64,000 bases of DNA from Akkermansia sp. GTDB taxonomy: Bacteria; Verrucomicrobiota; Verrucomicrobiia; Verrucomicrobiales; Akkermansiaceae. Shown here piece by piece: positions 53,400 through 62,694 of this stretch. Positions within the stretch are counted from its first letter, which is position 1. Each line of letters begins with the position of its first letter. The translations under genes were made by a program, and so were the position numbers. The DNA lies in assembly GCF_020860705.1 (NCBI RefSeq), contig NZ_JAJBTT010000018.1, forward strand, positions 56,755 through 120,754. The letters are read 5' to 3'. Below the pieces are notes generated by a model. It had not been told where the DNA came from and did not search any database. It saw only the letters and a list, made by a program, of their open reading frames with translations.

Positions 53400-54062
53400 T
53401 CAGTCTTCCTTGATGGTCAGGAATCCCATCTGGCGCTTGTAACGCGGCACGGTGGAGTCCGTGCGCACCCAGATGGTGTTGAAGGCCGGCTTGTCCGTGG
53501 ACTTGGGCGTGACGATGATTTTGTATTCCCTGCCTTTCCGGACGGTGACGGGTTCATAGTCGAAGGCGTCCCCGGTCAGGTCCACCGTGGTCAGGTTGAC
53601 GGGCAGTTCTTTGGAAATAGTGATTTTGATGGTCTTTGGAGTGGGAGGCTCTCCCTTGTTCCATTCCAGCTTGCGGGGCTCCATTCGGATGATGTCCGGG
53701 ATTTGCGCCCTGATTACCAGCTTGTAGGCGGAGCCGTTGGCATGTACCGTCATGTCCTTGTCCACCGTGCCGGAAAAGTTGCCGGTTTTCATAACGGCGC
53801 TGATGACGCCTGATTCCCCCGGAGCGTACGTCAGCTTGTTATCCTTGACTCCGGCAGTGGTGCAGTCGCAGGAGACGTTGATCTTGCTGATGGTGACAGG
53901 GGCGCCGGAGGTGTTGGTGAAGGGGAAGGAGGCGGTGACGCTGTCCTGGTCCGGAGCCACTTTCACCGGAACCACCGTTTCTTTAAAGGACAGTTCGTCC
54001 CTGCCGGAGGCGATGCCTCCGCACAGCAGCAGTCCTGACAGGATGACGGTCCGGATGGTCAT
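53400..54062 (-). CDS. DUF1573 domain secreted protein
   Basis: About 220 residues from the ATG at 54062 (a longer frame to 54206 overlaps lspA and is not family-like). It has a signal peptide (MTIRTVILSGLLLCGGIASG) and a DUF1573 domain. The marker is FPFTNTSGAPVTISKINVSCDCTTA with the conserved Cys pair, followed by GESGVISAVMKTG. The family is a common periplasmic Ig-like domain in Bacteroidota and Verrucomicrobiota; its function is unknown. It starts 7 bp after the lspA stop. Confidence 0.88.
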   Translation of the reverse strand: MTIRTVILSGLLLCGGIASGRDELSFKETVVPVKVAPDQDSVTASFPFTNTSGAPVTISKINVSCDCTTAGVKDNKLTYAPGESGVISAVMKTGNFSGTVDKDMTVHANGSAYKLVIRAQIPDIIRMEPRKLEWNKGEPPTPKTIKITISKELPVNLTTVDLTGDAFDYEPVTVRKGREYKIIVTPKSTDKPAFNTIWVRTDSTVPRYKRQMGFLTIKED

Positions 54063-54069
54063 GGTCGTT

Positions 54070-54843
54070 TCAAGATGTTTTTTCCTCTTTTTTCCTGGCG
54101 GCGAAGATACTGGCGATGAAGAAGATGATCGCCGCGATGAAGATGCAGGAGTCCGCCACGTTGAAGGCGGGCCAGCGGTAGTTGAAGAGGGGGATGGTGA
54201 CGTCAATGAAGTCCACTACGTAGCCGTTCATGAGCTTCGTGAAAAAGCCGTGCGTCTGTTCGTAAGGGATCAGGAAGCCCTGCATCAGGCGGTCCGTCAG
54301 GTTGCCCGCCACGCCTGCCAGCAGCAGCACGTAGGCCAGTTTGAGCCATACCGTATGGAAGAAGTTTTTCCGGTAAAGCACGATCAGGGCCACGATGGCG
54401 AGTATGGGAATGGCCAGGAACAGGTAGCTGGACCATTCCGTTCCATTCCCCAGCCCGAAGGCCACGCCCGTGTTATGCACGCGGGTGATGTTCACGGTCC
54501 CGTCCAGGAAGGAAATGGGTTCCAGATCCCTCAGCTTGGTCAGGGCGTCCACCGTGTTCGGGTTCAGGTCCTGGAACTTCGCCAGGTCCGCCGCCGGTAC
54601 GTGCGCGTTCGTGGCGAAATCAAGCGTGCCGTCCGCATTGATGTGGTAGAATCCCGGAAAATCCGGCAGGTAGGCGTATTTCTGGGCTTTCTCGTTCAGG
54701 TAGTTCAGCGGGAAGCGGTGGATGATCCACAATTTGCTGACCTGGTCCAGCACATAAAGCCCCACGCCCAGCAGGCTCCACCAGAGCCAGCCGGGAAGTT
54801 TGTTCGCATGGGGCCGGGATTCCTTTTCCGTCTGGGTGTCCAT
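54070..54843 (-). CDS. lspA: Lipoprotein signal peptidase II, with insertion
   Basis: 257 residues; most LspA have about 160. The four-helix core is intact: LYVLDQVSKLWII, VHNTGVAFGL, the first catalytic aspartate in GVAGNLTDRLMQGFLIP and the second in FNVADSCIFIAAII. An extra hydrophilic block of about 70 residues (roughly 45-118) sits between helix 1 and the VHNTG motif, so it faces the periplasm. It cleaves lipoprotein leaders. It follows ileS with 28 bp between, the common bacterial gene order. Confidence 0.95.
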   Translation of the reverse strand: MDTQTEKESRPHANKLPGWLWWSLLGVGLYVLDQVSKLWIIHRFPLNYLNEKAQKYAYLPDFPGFYHINADGTLDFATNAHVPAADLAKFQDLNPNTVDALTKLRDLEPISFLDGTVNITRVHNTGVAFGLGNGTEWSSYLFLAIPILAIVALIVLYRKNFFHTVWLKLAYVLLLAGVAGNLTDRLMQGFLIPYEQTHGFFTKLMNGYVVDFIDVTIPLFNYRWPAFNVADSCIFIAAIIFFIASIFAARKKEEKTS

Positions 54844-54871
54844 AAAAGGTCGGAGAATGGGAGGTTGCGGT

Positions 54872-57601
54872 TCAGGAAAGGACTTCCGAGCAGCGTTCGC
54901 ACACGTCGCCGCCGTCCGCCGCGGGTTCGTACCGCCGGCAGCGCGGGCACATGGCGTGTTCCGTCTTGGCGGCGGAGGCCGCCAGCTCCGGCCCGGTCTT
55001 TACGTCCAGGTCTGCAATGATGAAGAATTCCGTGGCAAAGGCCCGGTCTTCCAGCAGAGCCACCACGTCCTCGCTTTCATTCGCCGGGACGGAGAGGGAG
55101 ATGGAAGCCTCGTTGTTCTTGGAGAATGCCTTGGCCTTCACCTGTTCTTCAATGGCTACCTGGATGACAGATTTGATTTCCTGAAGGCGGGACACGGCGG
55201 AGGACGCCTCCTGCGTGTCGTATTCCGGCATCGGGGCGGGGAAGTCCTGTTCATGCACGCTGCCTTCATAGCCGGCGTACTCCCAGGCTTCGTCCGCCGT
55301 GAAGGCCAGGATGGGGGCCAGCAGGCGGCACAGCGCGCGGAAGATGATGGTCATGGCCGTCTGCGTGGCGCGGCGGCGCACGGAGGTGACGGAATCGCAG
55401 TACAGGCGGTCCTTCGTGGTATCCACGTACAGGGCGGAGAGGTCGCTCGTACAGAACTGGTTGATGACGCTGAACGCCTTGCGGAAGTCATAGGCTTCAT
55501 AGGCTTTCAAGGTTTCCTTGATGACGGCGTTCAGGCGTTCCAGGATCCAGCGGTCCAGGATGGGCATGTGTTCCGGAGAGACGGCCTGCGTGGCAAAGTC
55601 AAACCCGCTGATGTTGCCCAGCAGGATGCGCAGGGTATTGCGCAGGCGGCGGTAGGGTTCCGTGACCTGCTTGAAAAGGTCTTCCCCGAAGGGGACTTCA
55701 TTCTGCCAGTCCACGGAGGCGGCCCACAGGCGCACGATGTCCGCGCCGTATTTGTCGTAATAGTAAGCCGCGTCAATAGGCTTGCCGCTCTTGGCGTCGG
55801 ATTTGGAAGTCTTTTTCCCGGTGTCCTTGTCCACTACGAAGCCGTGGGTCATCACGGCCTTGTACGGCGCCTTTCCGCGCCAGGCGACGGAGAGCATCAG
55901 GGAACTCTGGAACCAGCCGCGGTGCTGGTCCGTGGCTTCCAGGTACAGGTCCGCCGGAGCATTCAGGCCGGAGCGGGAATCCATGACGGCCATATGGGAG
56001 CTGCCGGAATCGATCCAGACGTCCAGCGTGTCCTTGCCCTTCTTCCAGGTTTTGGGCAGGCCGAGGCGTTCGCACAGGTCTTCGTCGGAAAGTTCAAACC
56101 AGATATTGGAGCCGTGGGCTTCCACCATGTCCGCGATCTTGCGGACCAGGGCGGCGTCCAGAACGGCCTTGCCGTTGTCGTCAAAAAAAACGGGCAGCGG
56201 CACGCCCCACGTGCGCTGGCGGGAGATGCACCAGTCCGGGCGCGCCTCCACGGTGCCGTAAATGCGGTTGCGGCCCCAGGCAGGCAGCCACTGCACCTTG
56301 TCGATCTCTTCCAGGGCCTGCGGGCGCAGTTTGTCCATGGAGATGAAGAACTGTTCCACGGCGCGGAAGATGATGGGCGTCTTGGAACGCCAGCAATGCG
56401 GGTACTGGTGGCGGTATTCCTCCACGCCAAAGAGGTTGTTGTCCTGTTCCAGCATGGCGATGATGTCCTTGTTGGCGTCAAAGACGTGCTTGCCCACCAG
56501 GGCGGGAACACCCACTTCCTCCGTGTACTTGCCGTCGTCGTCCACGGGGGAGAGGACGGGCAGTCCGTACTGGCGGCCCACGTTATAGTCGTCCGCGCCA
56601 TGGCCGGGAGCGATGTGGACGGCGCCGGTGCCGGTGTCCGTGGTCACGAAGTCCGCCAGGATGATTTTTGACGTGCGGGGAAGGAAGGGGTGCTGCGCCT
56701 CGCAGTTTTCTAGGTCGGCCCCCTTGAATTCACGGATGGTTTCCGCAAGGGCCCAGCCCGTCTTCTGCGCAAAGGCGTCCAGCAGGTCTTTCAGGATGAT
56801 GAGCGTTTCCGTCTGGCCGTCCTTCATGAACTTGCCGGCCACGTACGTAAAGCGGGGATGGAGGGCAATGCCCACGTTGGCGGGCAGCGTCCAAGGAGTG
56901 GTGGTCCAGATCACCATGGAGGCTTTCAGGCCCAGCGGATTGTCCAGCAGCGGAAAACGCACGAACACGGAAGAACTGACCTTTTCCTTGTAGTCGATCT
57001 CCGCTTCCGCCAGCGCCGTGTAGGCTCCGTAGGACCACTGGACGGGCTTGCGGCTCTGGTACACGGCTCCGTCTTCCACCAGCTTGGCGAATACGCGCAG
57101 GATGTTGGCTTCATACGCCGGCTTCATGGTCAGGTACGGGTGCTCCCAATCGCCGAAAACGCCCAGGCGGCGGAAGGAAGTCCGTTGGATGTCAATAAAG
57201 CCCTCCGCAAATTCCGCGCAGCGGCGGCGGATTTCAGCTGCGTCCAGGTCGCGGGCCTTCTGCACCACCTTGAATTCGATGGGCAGCCCGTGGCAGTCCC
57301 AGCCGGGAACGTACGGGGCGGCATAACCGGCCATGGTCTTGGACTTGAGGACCAGGTCTTTCAGAATCTTGTTCAGGGCAGTCCCCATATGCACGTCGCC
57401 ATTGGCGAAGGGAGGGCCGTCGTGGAGCAGGAACCGGGGTGCGCCCTGTTCTATCCTGCGGGACAAAATTCGTTCGTACAGCCCGGTGTCTTCCCACTTT
57501 TTCAGGCGTACGGGTTCGTTTTTCGTCAGGTCCCCTCTCATGGGGAAGACTGTCTCCGGCAACAGGATGGTGTCTTTGTAATTTTTTTCGGGCGCACTCA
57601 T
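54872..57601 (-). CDS. ileS: Isoleucyl-tRNA synthetase
   Basis: 909 residues. Class I synthetase signatures are the HDGPPFANGDVHMGTALNK motif (the HIGH box reads HMGT) and DTGKKTSKSDAKSGK (the KMSKS box reads KTSKS). CP1 editing-domain motifs include TTTPWTLPANVGIALHP and FVTTDTGTGAVHIAPGHG. The C-terminus carries a Zn-finger-like MCPRCRRY and CERCSEVL. It charges tRNA-Ile with isoleucine. It is the first gene of the leftward operon and lies at the boundary with the AT-rich island. Confidence 0.97.
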   Translation of the reverse strand: MSAPEKNYKDTILLPETVFPMRGDLTKNEPVRLKKWEDTGLYERILSRRIEQGAPRFLLHDGPPFANGDVHMGTALNKILKDLVLKSKTMAGYAAPYVPGWDCHGLPIEFKVVQKARDLDAAEIRRRCAEFAEGFIDIQRTSFRRLGVFGDWEHPYLTMKPAYEANILRVFAKLVEDGAVYQSRKPVQWSYGAYTALAEAEIDYKEKVSSSVFVRFPLLDNPLGLKASMVIWTTTPWTLPANVGIALHPRFTYVAGKFMKDGQTETLIILKDLLDAFAQKTGWALAETIREFKGADLENCEAQHPFLPRTSKIILADFVTTDTGTGAVHIAPGHGADDYNVGRQYGLPVLSPVDDDGKYTEEVGVPALVGKHVFDANKDIIAMLEQDNNLFGVEEYRHQYPHCWRSKTPIIFRAVEQFFISMDKLRPQALEEIDKVQWLPAWGRNRIYGTVEARPDWCISRQRTWGVPLPVFFDDNGKAVLDAALVRKIADMVEAHGSNIWFELSDEDLCERLGLPKTWKKGKDTLDVWIDSGSSHMAVMDSRSGLNAPADLYLEATDQHRGWFQSSLMLSVAWRGKAPYKAVMTHGFVVDKDTGKKTSKSDAKSGKPIDAAYYYDKYGADIVRLWAASVDWQNEVPFGEDLFKQVTEPYRRLRNTLRILLGNISGFDFATQAVSPEHMPILDRWILERLNAVIKETLKAYEAYDFRKAFSVINQFCTSDLSALYVDTTKDRLYCDSVTSVRRRATQTAMTIIFRALCRLLAPILAFTADEAWEYAGYEGSVHEQDFPAPMPEYDTQEASSAVSRLQEIKSVIQVAIEEQVKAKAFSKNNEASISLSVPANESEDVVALLEDRAFATEFFIIADLDVKTGPELAASAAKTEHAMCPRCRRYEPAADGGDVCERCSEVLS

Positions 57602-57610
57602 GCGCGTGAA

Positions 57611-57639
57611 AAGTTAGCATCCGTCTTGACAGAGGTCAA
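57611..57639 (-). promoter_or_regulatory. Sigma70-like promoter for the ileS operon
   Basis: On the minus strand, TTGACC (57639-57634), a 17-bp spacer and TAACTT (57616-57611). It lies only 9 bp before the ATG, so the transcript would be leaderless or nearly so. Confidence 0.5.
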
Positions 57640-58038
57640 TACCCCGGTATGGCACATTCAGGTGCTGGGGTTGGCGAAAACGATCTCAGAAAAGGAACAA
57701 TGCTACAAGAAAGAAAATGATTGAGAGGACCATTTTGCGAATAGATATAGGAACCGGAACACATTTTTAATTTTTTGGGCAATATCCTGTAAATGATTTG
57801 GAAGTCGATGCAATTTCCTTCAGCGTTTTTATACTTGAGGTACAGTAGTACTCTAATGAGTTACTCTAGGATTCGAAAATTTGAAAGTAAATGAATTTTA
57901 CAATATCAGCATCTGAGATAAAAACATATCTATGCCGCATAGAACATATTTTATAAAATTCAACGAGAGACATGAATTTTTATGGTTATGGAAAAAGTAG
58001 AGTGAATTTTCTCTCATAGAAGATATTACGGCGAAAAA
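57640..58038. other. Border of the AT-rich island
   Basis: About 400 bp. GC falls from about 57720 onward. No gene or RNA is recognised. It separates the ileS operon from the end of the glycosyltransferase cluster. Confidence 0.5.
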
Positions 58039-59019
58039 TTAGGGATCTACACATTTGAAACAGTATTTTCCATCGTCATTCTTAACAAAAAATTGAATTT
58101 CTTGAGATGTCCATTTTATTTGAATAGCATTTTCAGTGAAATGCAAAATATCTCCTTCTTGTCCATTTCCAAGTAAATAAGCTTTCCCTGAAAAAATCCT
58201 CATTGTGTCATCCCAGTAAGGATGATGAATTTCCAAGAGATATTCATTTTTGTCTATATCGGTACAGACAGAATGATTCTTATTTCTAAAATGTTGTTCT
58301 AGAAATTGCCCTCGTGTTACAGAGATGTTTGATTTTTGACATATAATATGATTTCTTATATTGTTTTCTTTTAAAAATTTATAGATATTCCGACATCCAA
58401 TGTCCTGCATGATAAGAAACATGAGATGATCTTCTCCAAATCCTATTTCTGAGCAGCCCCTCTCTATCGTGCAGCGTTTTATCATGGTGCTCATGTAGGA
58501 GGGATCGGATTCGCAACGAAACAATTGTTCAATCACTGCCGGACTCATCGAGAAAGCCGCACCGAAAGATGCGTTGGGGCATTCCATCAGACAAGGGAAA
58601 TTCTGGCGGGAAAAAAGAACAGTACCTTCACCTGCTAGACAATAACTTGAAAAGTTTTTGGGAAGGAGTTGATGAAATTGATTGATGGTTTTTATATAAT
58701 CATGGCTATAGAAATCATCATCATCAATCTTTAAAAATAAATCATAATCCATTTTTTTTATAGTTCTTATTGTATCTAGAAAATTGGATAATTGGTTCTT
58801 ATTAGGAAATATTCCTAATGTTATTTTTTTTTGATTGATGAATTGCTTGAAATGAGGCTCAATCAGAGTTTTTACGCAATATTCTGTTAATCCTTTAATT
58901 GCAACAAATAAATGTACATCACTGTAGGATTGATGGAGTATTGTAAAAATTTGCCGTATTAAGTCACTTGGACGTTTATATGAACTTAAGCAGGCGGCTA
59001 TTTTTAAATGTTTCTCCAT
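58039..59019 (-). CDS. GT-A-type glycosyltransferase, single module
   Basis: 326 residues. An N-terminal GT2-like nucleotide-sugar domain has IAACLSSYKRPSDLIRQI, HQSYSDVHLFVAIKG and the metal-binding DLFLKIDDDDFY (DXD-type). A C-terminal domain of about 100 residues is strand-rich. The whole is clearly paralogous to the second half of the neighbouring two-domain protein. It probably adds a sugar to a surface glycan. It is the last gene of the cluster, 20 bp after its neighbour's stop. Strongly AT-rich. Donor and acceptor unknown. Confidence 0.72.
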   Translation of the reverse strand: MEKHLKIAACLSSYKRPSDLIRQIFTILHQSYSDVHLFVAIKGLTEYCVKTLIEPHFKQFINQKKITLGIFPNKNQLSNFLDTIRTIKKMDYDLFLKIDDDDFYSHDYIKTINQFHQLLPKNFSSYCLAGEGTVLFSRQNFPCLMECPNASFGAAFSMSPAVIEQLFRCESDPSYMSTMIKRCTIERGCSEIGFGEDHLMFLIMQDIGCRNIYKFLKENNIRNHIICQKSNISVTRGQFLEQHFRNKNHSVCTDIDKNEYLLEIHHPYWDDTMRIFSGKAYLLGNGQEGDILHFTENAIQIKWTSQEIQFFVKNDDGKYCFKCVDP

Positions 59020-59039
59020 ATAATATTCTGAGAATATAT

Positions 59040-60668
59040 TTATTGCATATTAAGTGATGTATGAACATAAACGCCTATGGCATTTTTTTCAAATTCTTCT
59101 TTTCCCTTTTCTCCCCAGTCAATGATGAGTTTTTTATCGTTGAAAAGAATAACATCTGCCTTCTCATTAGGTATATGAAGTCGATATGCATGAGATTGGA
59201 AAATCCGTATAGCGTAATGGGATTTCGAGCATTCTATTTCAACAATATGTTCTTCCAAATCTTCTTTTGAATGAATATTGGTATTCTGCTCTCGAAAACA
59301 GCGTTCGAGGAACCCTCCTCGTGTAACGGAATTATTTCCTTTTTGGATAATTAAATAAGGAGAAATTTTTTGTCTCTTTACAAAATCATAGATATTACAA
59401 CTTCCTTTCTTCATCATAATACTGTGAAACAATGAGTCTTCTCGAAATCCGAAATCATGAATATTTGCCGATGAATCTATAAATTCTTGTATTAAATCAG
59501 GATTTTGTTCACAATTTATAATTGTGTTCATGCATTCTTTAGTTAAGACAAGAGAACTTCCAAACATTTCAAGTTCTTCTTCTTCAAGGCATGGAAATCC
59601 TTTATATAAGTGGCACGTTAAAGCGCTCCCACAATAATAACTTCCACAATTTTGTGGGATGATAGTATGAAAGTTATTTATTGTTTCAAGATAAGACGGG
59701 CCATAAAAATCATCATCATCTATTTTTGCAAATAAATCGTATGAAGAAATATCGATATTTCTGACTGTATCAATGAAATTAGATAATTGATTCTTATTTG
59801 GATATAGACGTAGAGTAAGCCTTCCTTCCTGCTGATAGGTTTTACACTCAGGTATAAGTATTTTTTTAAAAAAGTATTCACTAATTCCCTTGACGGCAAC
59901 AAATAAGTGAAAAGAAGTATAGGATTGATGCATGAAGGAATGTATTTGACGCAACAAATCTCCGATTCTCTTGTAGGAGGAGAGGCATAAAGCAATTTTT
60001 CGTTTTCGCAAACTATATGAATTTTCAGAGTAATGTAGGTTTTTTCTTGGCTTTTGATAAAAACAATCAAAACTACTAATCATAATTTTTATTTTTCCCC
60101 GTGAATGAGCAAATTCTAAGGCAGTATCGGTGGGTAATGTATAAGTCAGGAATATATTTGCAATTTTTTTGCGACTTTTTGAAGGAATAACCATTGCGTG
60201 AGTGCCCCATACGTAAGGAGAATTTCTACTCCAATATTTTGTTTGGAATGGAATAAAATTTACTTCTTTAAATGGCGTCGATGGTGTTGTTTTATGAGAA
60301 TAAAAAAGTCTAAAAATATCGGTATCTGGATATTCCGCAATATATTTTTCTAAAGCAGTTTTTAGTAAATGTGCCGAAACAACAGGAGTTGCATCACTTT
60401 CTCCAAAAATGATTAGGTCGTCATTTTTAAATTTTGGATCCAAAAGCATCTTAACGAAAGAGATTCTTAATGATCGTATGCATGGTTTATTGCAATCTTG
60501 GGGATCGGATCCTAAAAATTCAAAGAAATCTTTATATTCATAATTTGTATCTTTTAATTCATGCACAGCTTGGCTTGTAGAATAGGGTATGACGTCATAG
60601 CCCAATTCCAGCATTTCTTCAATGCCTTCCAGGGCTTCTCCTGGAGATTGGAGTAGAATACATTTCAT
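59040..60668 (-). CDS. Two-domain glycosyltransferase (unknown N-domain plus GT-A module)
   Basis: About 542 residues from the ATG at 60668; another ATG at 60686 would overlap the previous gene by 14 bp. Residues 1-210 form a separate domain (LLQSPGEALEGIEEMLELGYDV, LIIFGESDATPVVSAHLL), vaguely GT25-like. Residues 215-542 repeat the module of the next gene: IALCLSSYKRIGDLLRQI, HQSYTSFHLFVAVKG, YDLFAKIDDDDFYG and NNSVTRGGFLERCFREQN. It probably transfers two sugars or adds a modified one to a surface glycan. Very AT-rich. Confidence 0.68.
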   Translation of the reverse strand: MKCILLQSPGEALEGIEEMLELGYDVIPYSTSQAVHELKDTNYEYKDFFEFLGSDPQDCNKPCIRSLRISFVKMLLDPKFKNDDLIIFGESDATPVVSAHLLKTALEKYIAEYPDTDIFRLFYSHKTTPSTPFKEVNFIPFQTKYWSRNSPYVWGTHAMVIPSKSRKKIANIFLTYTLPTDTALEFAHSRGKIKIMISSFDCFYQKPRKNLHYSENSYSLRKRKIALCLSSYKRIGDLLRQIHSFMHQSYTSFHLFVAVKGISEYFFKKILIPECKTYQQEGRLTLRLYPNKNQLSNFIDTVRNIDISSYDLFAKIDDDDFYGPSYLETINNFHTIIPQNCGSYYCGSALTCHLYKGFPCLEEEELEMFGSSLVLTKECMNTIINCEQNPDLIQEFIDSSANIHDFGFREDSLFHSIMMKKGSCNIYDFVKRQKISPYLIIQKGNNSVTRGGFLERCFREQNTNIHSKEDLEEHIVEIECSKSHYAIRIFQSHAYRLHIPNEKADVILFNDKKLIIDWGEKGKEEFEKNAIGVYVHTSLNMQ

Positions 60669-60672
60669 GCAA

Positions 60673-61545
60673 CTAGTCTGCTTCATGTGTTTTTAATGTC
60701 AGATAATCATTTCTATATTGTTTACCTTGTTTATTTAAAATATCAGAAGACCATGAAAACCAATCTAATTTTAACGAATCAGCAAAAAAATGATAAATTC
60801 CAGCGCATCCTGTGCTGATTCTCCGGAAGAAGTTTCGAGGATATAATTGTATGATATCTGGTTGGCTCCAGTTTAAATGTTCTGCTGTATATGTAATCAA
60901 CGGATCAGAGTGATTGAATAAGTGGATGGCACGAAGATTATCGGGACTACACCAGTGAGCGCTGGCTAGATTATTATCTGGCATTGGATATGGAATGCAA
61001 GTCATGCACAATCTTTCGCTAGAGTAAATAATTCCTCCCAAATGTTGGCAAAGTTTGCCATAGATTACATCTTCGAATCCTTTAGAAGGAATATTGTCAA
61101 AGCTGACTATTTTCTCTATCATGGAACGTGAAAGGAAATATCCGGCTCCTCCGCTGGGATATCCTTGAGTCTGCAAAGATGTGTTTCCTATAAGATCCGC
61201 TTCTGGCTGAAGCAAGGAATGAAGCCGTTCCGTTTTTACATACGTATCATCATCACATTTGAAAAACCACTCAAAATCATAATTCAGCAGTGCATATTTA
61301 AAAAATGCCAGGATTTTTTTCGGCAAGTGTTCGTAATTATCGCAAACTGGAAGATAAACAACGTGCTCTTTTTCAAATGCATATAGATAGTCCCCTCCTA
61401 CGAATATTTTGCATTGTATATTCCAAGGTAAATTCTTCATCCAGGTTTCTCGTACAGCCTGTTGACGTTCATTGGCGTGTAGACAGGAACAAATACCGAT
61501 TAAGATGCGAGAACATGGTTCACGAATGAATTTTACATTCTCCAT
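60673..61545 (-). CDS. GT31-like beta-1,3-glycosyltransferase
   Basis: 290 residues. It matches the beta-1,3-galactosyltransferase/Fringe family (GT31). Signs are ANERQQAVRETWMKNLPW (the R..RxTW motif), FEWFFKCDDDTYVKTERL with the DDD metal site, PSGGAGYFLSRSMIEKI and KGFEDVIYGKLCQHLGG (the ED(V)xxG motif). No membrane anchor is seen, unlike the Golgi enzymes. It probably transfers Gal, GlcNAc or a similar sugar in beta-1,3 linkage to a surface glycan. It lies 5 bp after the GT4-like gene. Confidence 0.8.
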   Translation of the reverse strand: MENVKFIREPCSRILIGICSCLHANERQQAVRETWMKNLPWNIQCKIFVGGDYLYAFEKEHVVYLPVCDNYEHLPKKILAFFKYALLNYDFEWFFKCDDDTYVKTERLHSLLQPEADLIGNTSLQTQGYPSGGAGYFLSRSMIEKIVSFDNIPSKGFEDVIYGKLCQHLGGIIYSSERLCMTCIPYPMPDNNLASAHWCSPDNLRAIHLFNHSDPLITYTAEHLNWSQPDIIQLYPRNFFRRISTGCAGIYHFFADSLKLDWFSWSSDILNKQGKQYRNDYLTLKTHEAD

Positions 61546-61550
61546 TTCAT

Positions 61551-62582
61551 CTAAATGTCCATATTATTGAGGACAGTAAAAATTTCTTTCCAGCTTTCCA
61601 AGGAAGATTCTTTATTACTGAGCAAAAGACCTCGTTCTCGTGCGGCTGCCGCCATATCGTATCTTTGGTTAGGTTCATAAGCCATTTTGCTTGCATAATA
61701 GATAAAATCTCTTTCATTGTTGCATAACCATCCTGTTTTACCATGTTCAATCATTTGTTGCCATCCTCCTGCGTTATCTACGATCAATACGCTCCCACTG
61801 GACATGGCTTCAAAACCTATACGCGGCCAATTTTCAACTGTATTGCTTGGTTGTAAGATAATCTCACAATGCTGATAAAATTCCTGTTGTGATACTTCTT
61901 CTTGATTAAGAGCTGTCCGTATCCACGGCGGGGGAGGACCTGTTTTTTCTTCGCTTCTTTTTCCGAATCCGAGAAAGAGTCCCCGTTTGGGAATTGGGGA
62001 TACAAAAGACTCATAAATGAAGAGAGTATCTTTAGCAAATTTATCGGCTTCCTGTCGAGAAATCCGCCCACATCCAAAATATTCGTTCCTACGTTTTTCG
62101 ATAAAGGGAAAATCTTCACGATGAAAATATGGAATGAATTTTTTAAATTGTATTTTAGGATTCTTGTTAAAAGCTTTTAACTTGATTTTGTTTTCCTGCA
62201 TAACTCTTTCGTTTTGATAAAGAAACATGGCAATCTCACCTTTTCTCATAGCCTCTTTTTCTTGAGGGAAAAGCCAACTCATACAATTTACAAAAACAGT
62301 TTTCTTAGTGTAAGTGCGTATCTGAGGAAGCAGTTCTAAAAATTCCCCATTGCAGAAGCTAAAAATAGGATCTTCTTCTGTTAAGGAAGAATAGTCATTA
62401 ACCGGATGTATATGCACTCCACGGGCAAGCATTTCTGGATAAAGTGGATTTCTTTCTACTCTCCATGGAGGGATTAAGTGAACCTCCATTCCCATGAATT
62501 GCCAGATCAGGATCTGATGATATAACTCAGTTCCGGCGCCTCCGTAAAGTTCTGGAAATCCAAAAACAAATAAACGTTGCAT
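61551..62582 (-). CDS. GT4-like glycosyltransferase (GT-B fold)
   Basis: About 343 residues from the ATG at 62582; a longer frame reaches 62741 but runs back through the end of the next gene upstream. The N-terminal FVFGFPELYGGAGTELYHQI is the GGA-type acceptor loop. The C-terminal ILQPSNTVENWPRIGFEAMSS with VLIVDNAGGWQQMIEHGKTG is the nucleotide-sugar motif of GT4-family enzymes (the EAMSSG/GG signature). It would use a sugar nucleotide in the cytoplasm to extend a glycan. It is the first gene of the glycosyltransferase cluster. Confidence 0.78.
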   Translation of the reverse strand: MQRLFVFGFPELYGGAGTELYHQILIWQFMGMEVHLIPPWRVERNPLYPEMLARGVHIHPVNDYSSLTEEDPIFSFCNGEFLELLPQIRTYTKKTVFVNCMSWLFPQEKEAMRKGEIAMFLYQNERVMQENKIKLKAFNKNPKIQFKKFIPYFHREDFPFIEKRRNEYFGCGRISRQEADKFAKDTLFIYESFVSPIPKRGLFLGFGKRSEEKTGPPPPWIRTALNQEEVSQQEFYQHCEIILQPSNTVENWPRIGFEAMSSGSVLIVDNAGGWQQMIEHGKTGWLCNNERDFIYYASKMAYEPNQRYDMAAAARERGLLLSNKESSLESWKEIFTVLNNMDI

Positions 62583-62694
62583 TTGTATGTTAGCTGTCCC
62601 CCAATGTGTGAAAGTAATACTCAAGGGGGTTATAATACACTGCGTTATGTCGGTGATGTTTGGAAGTCTCCGAGAATAATAGAAACAAAAAATA

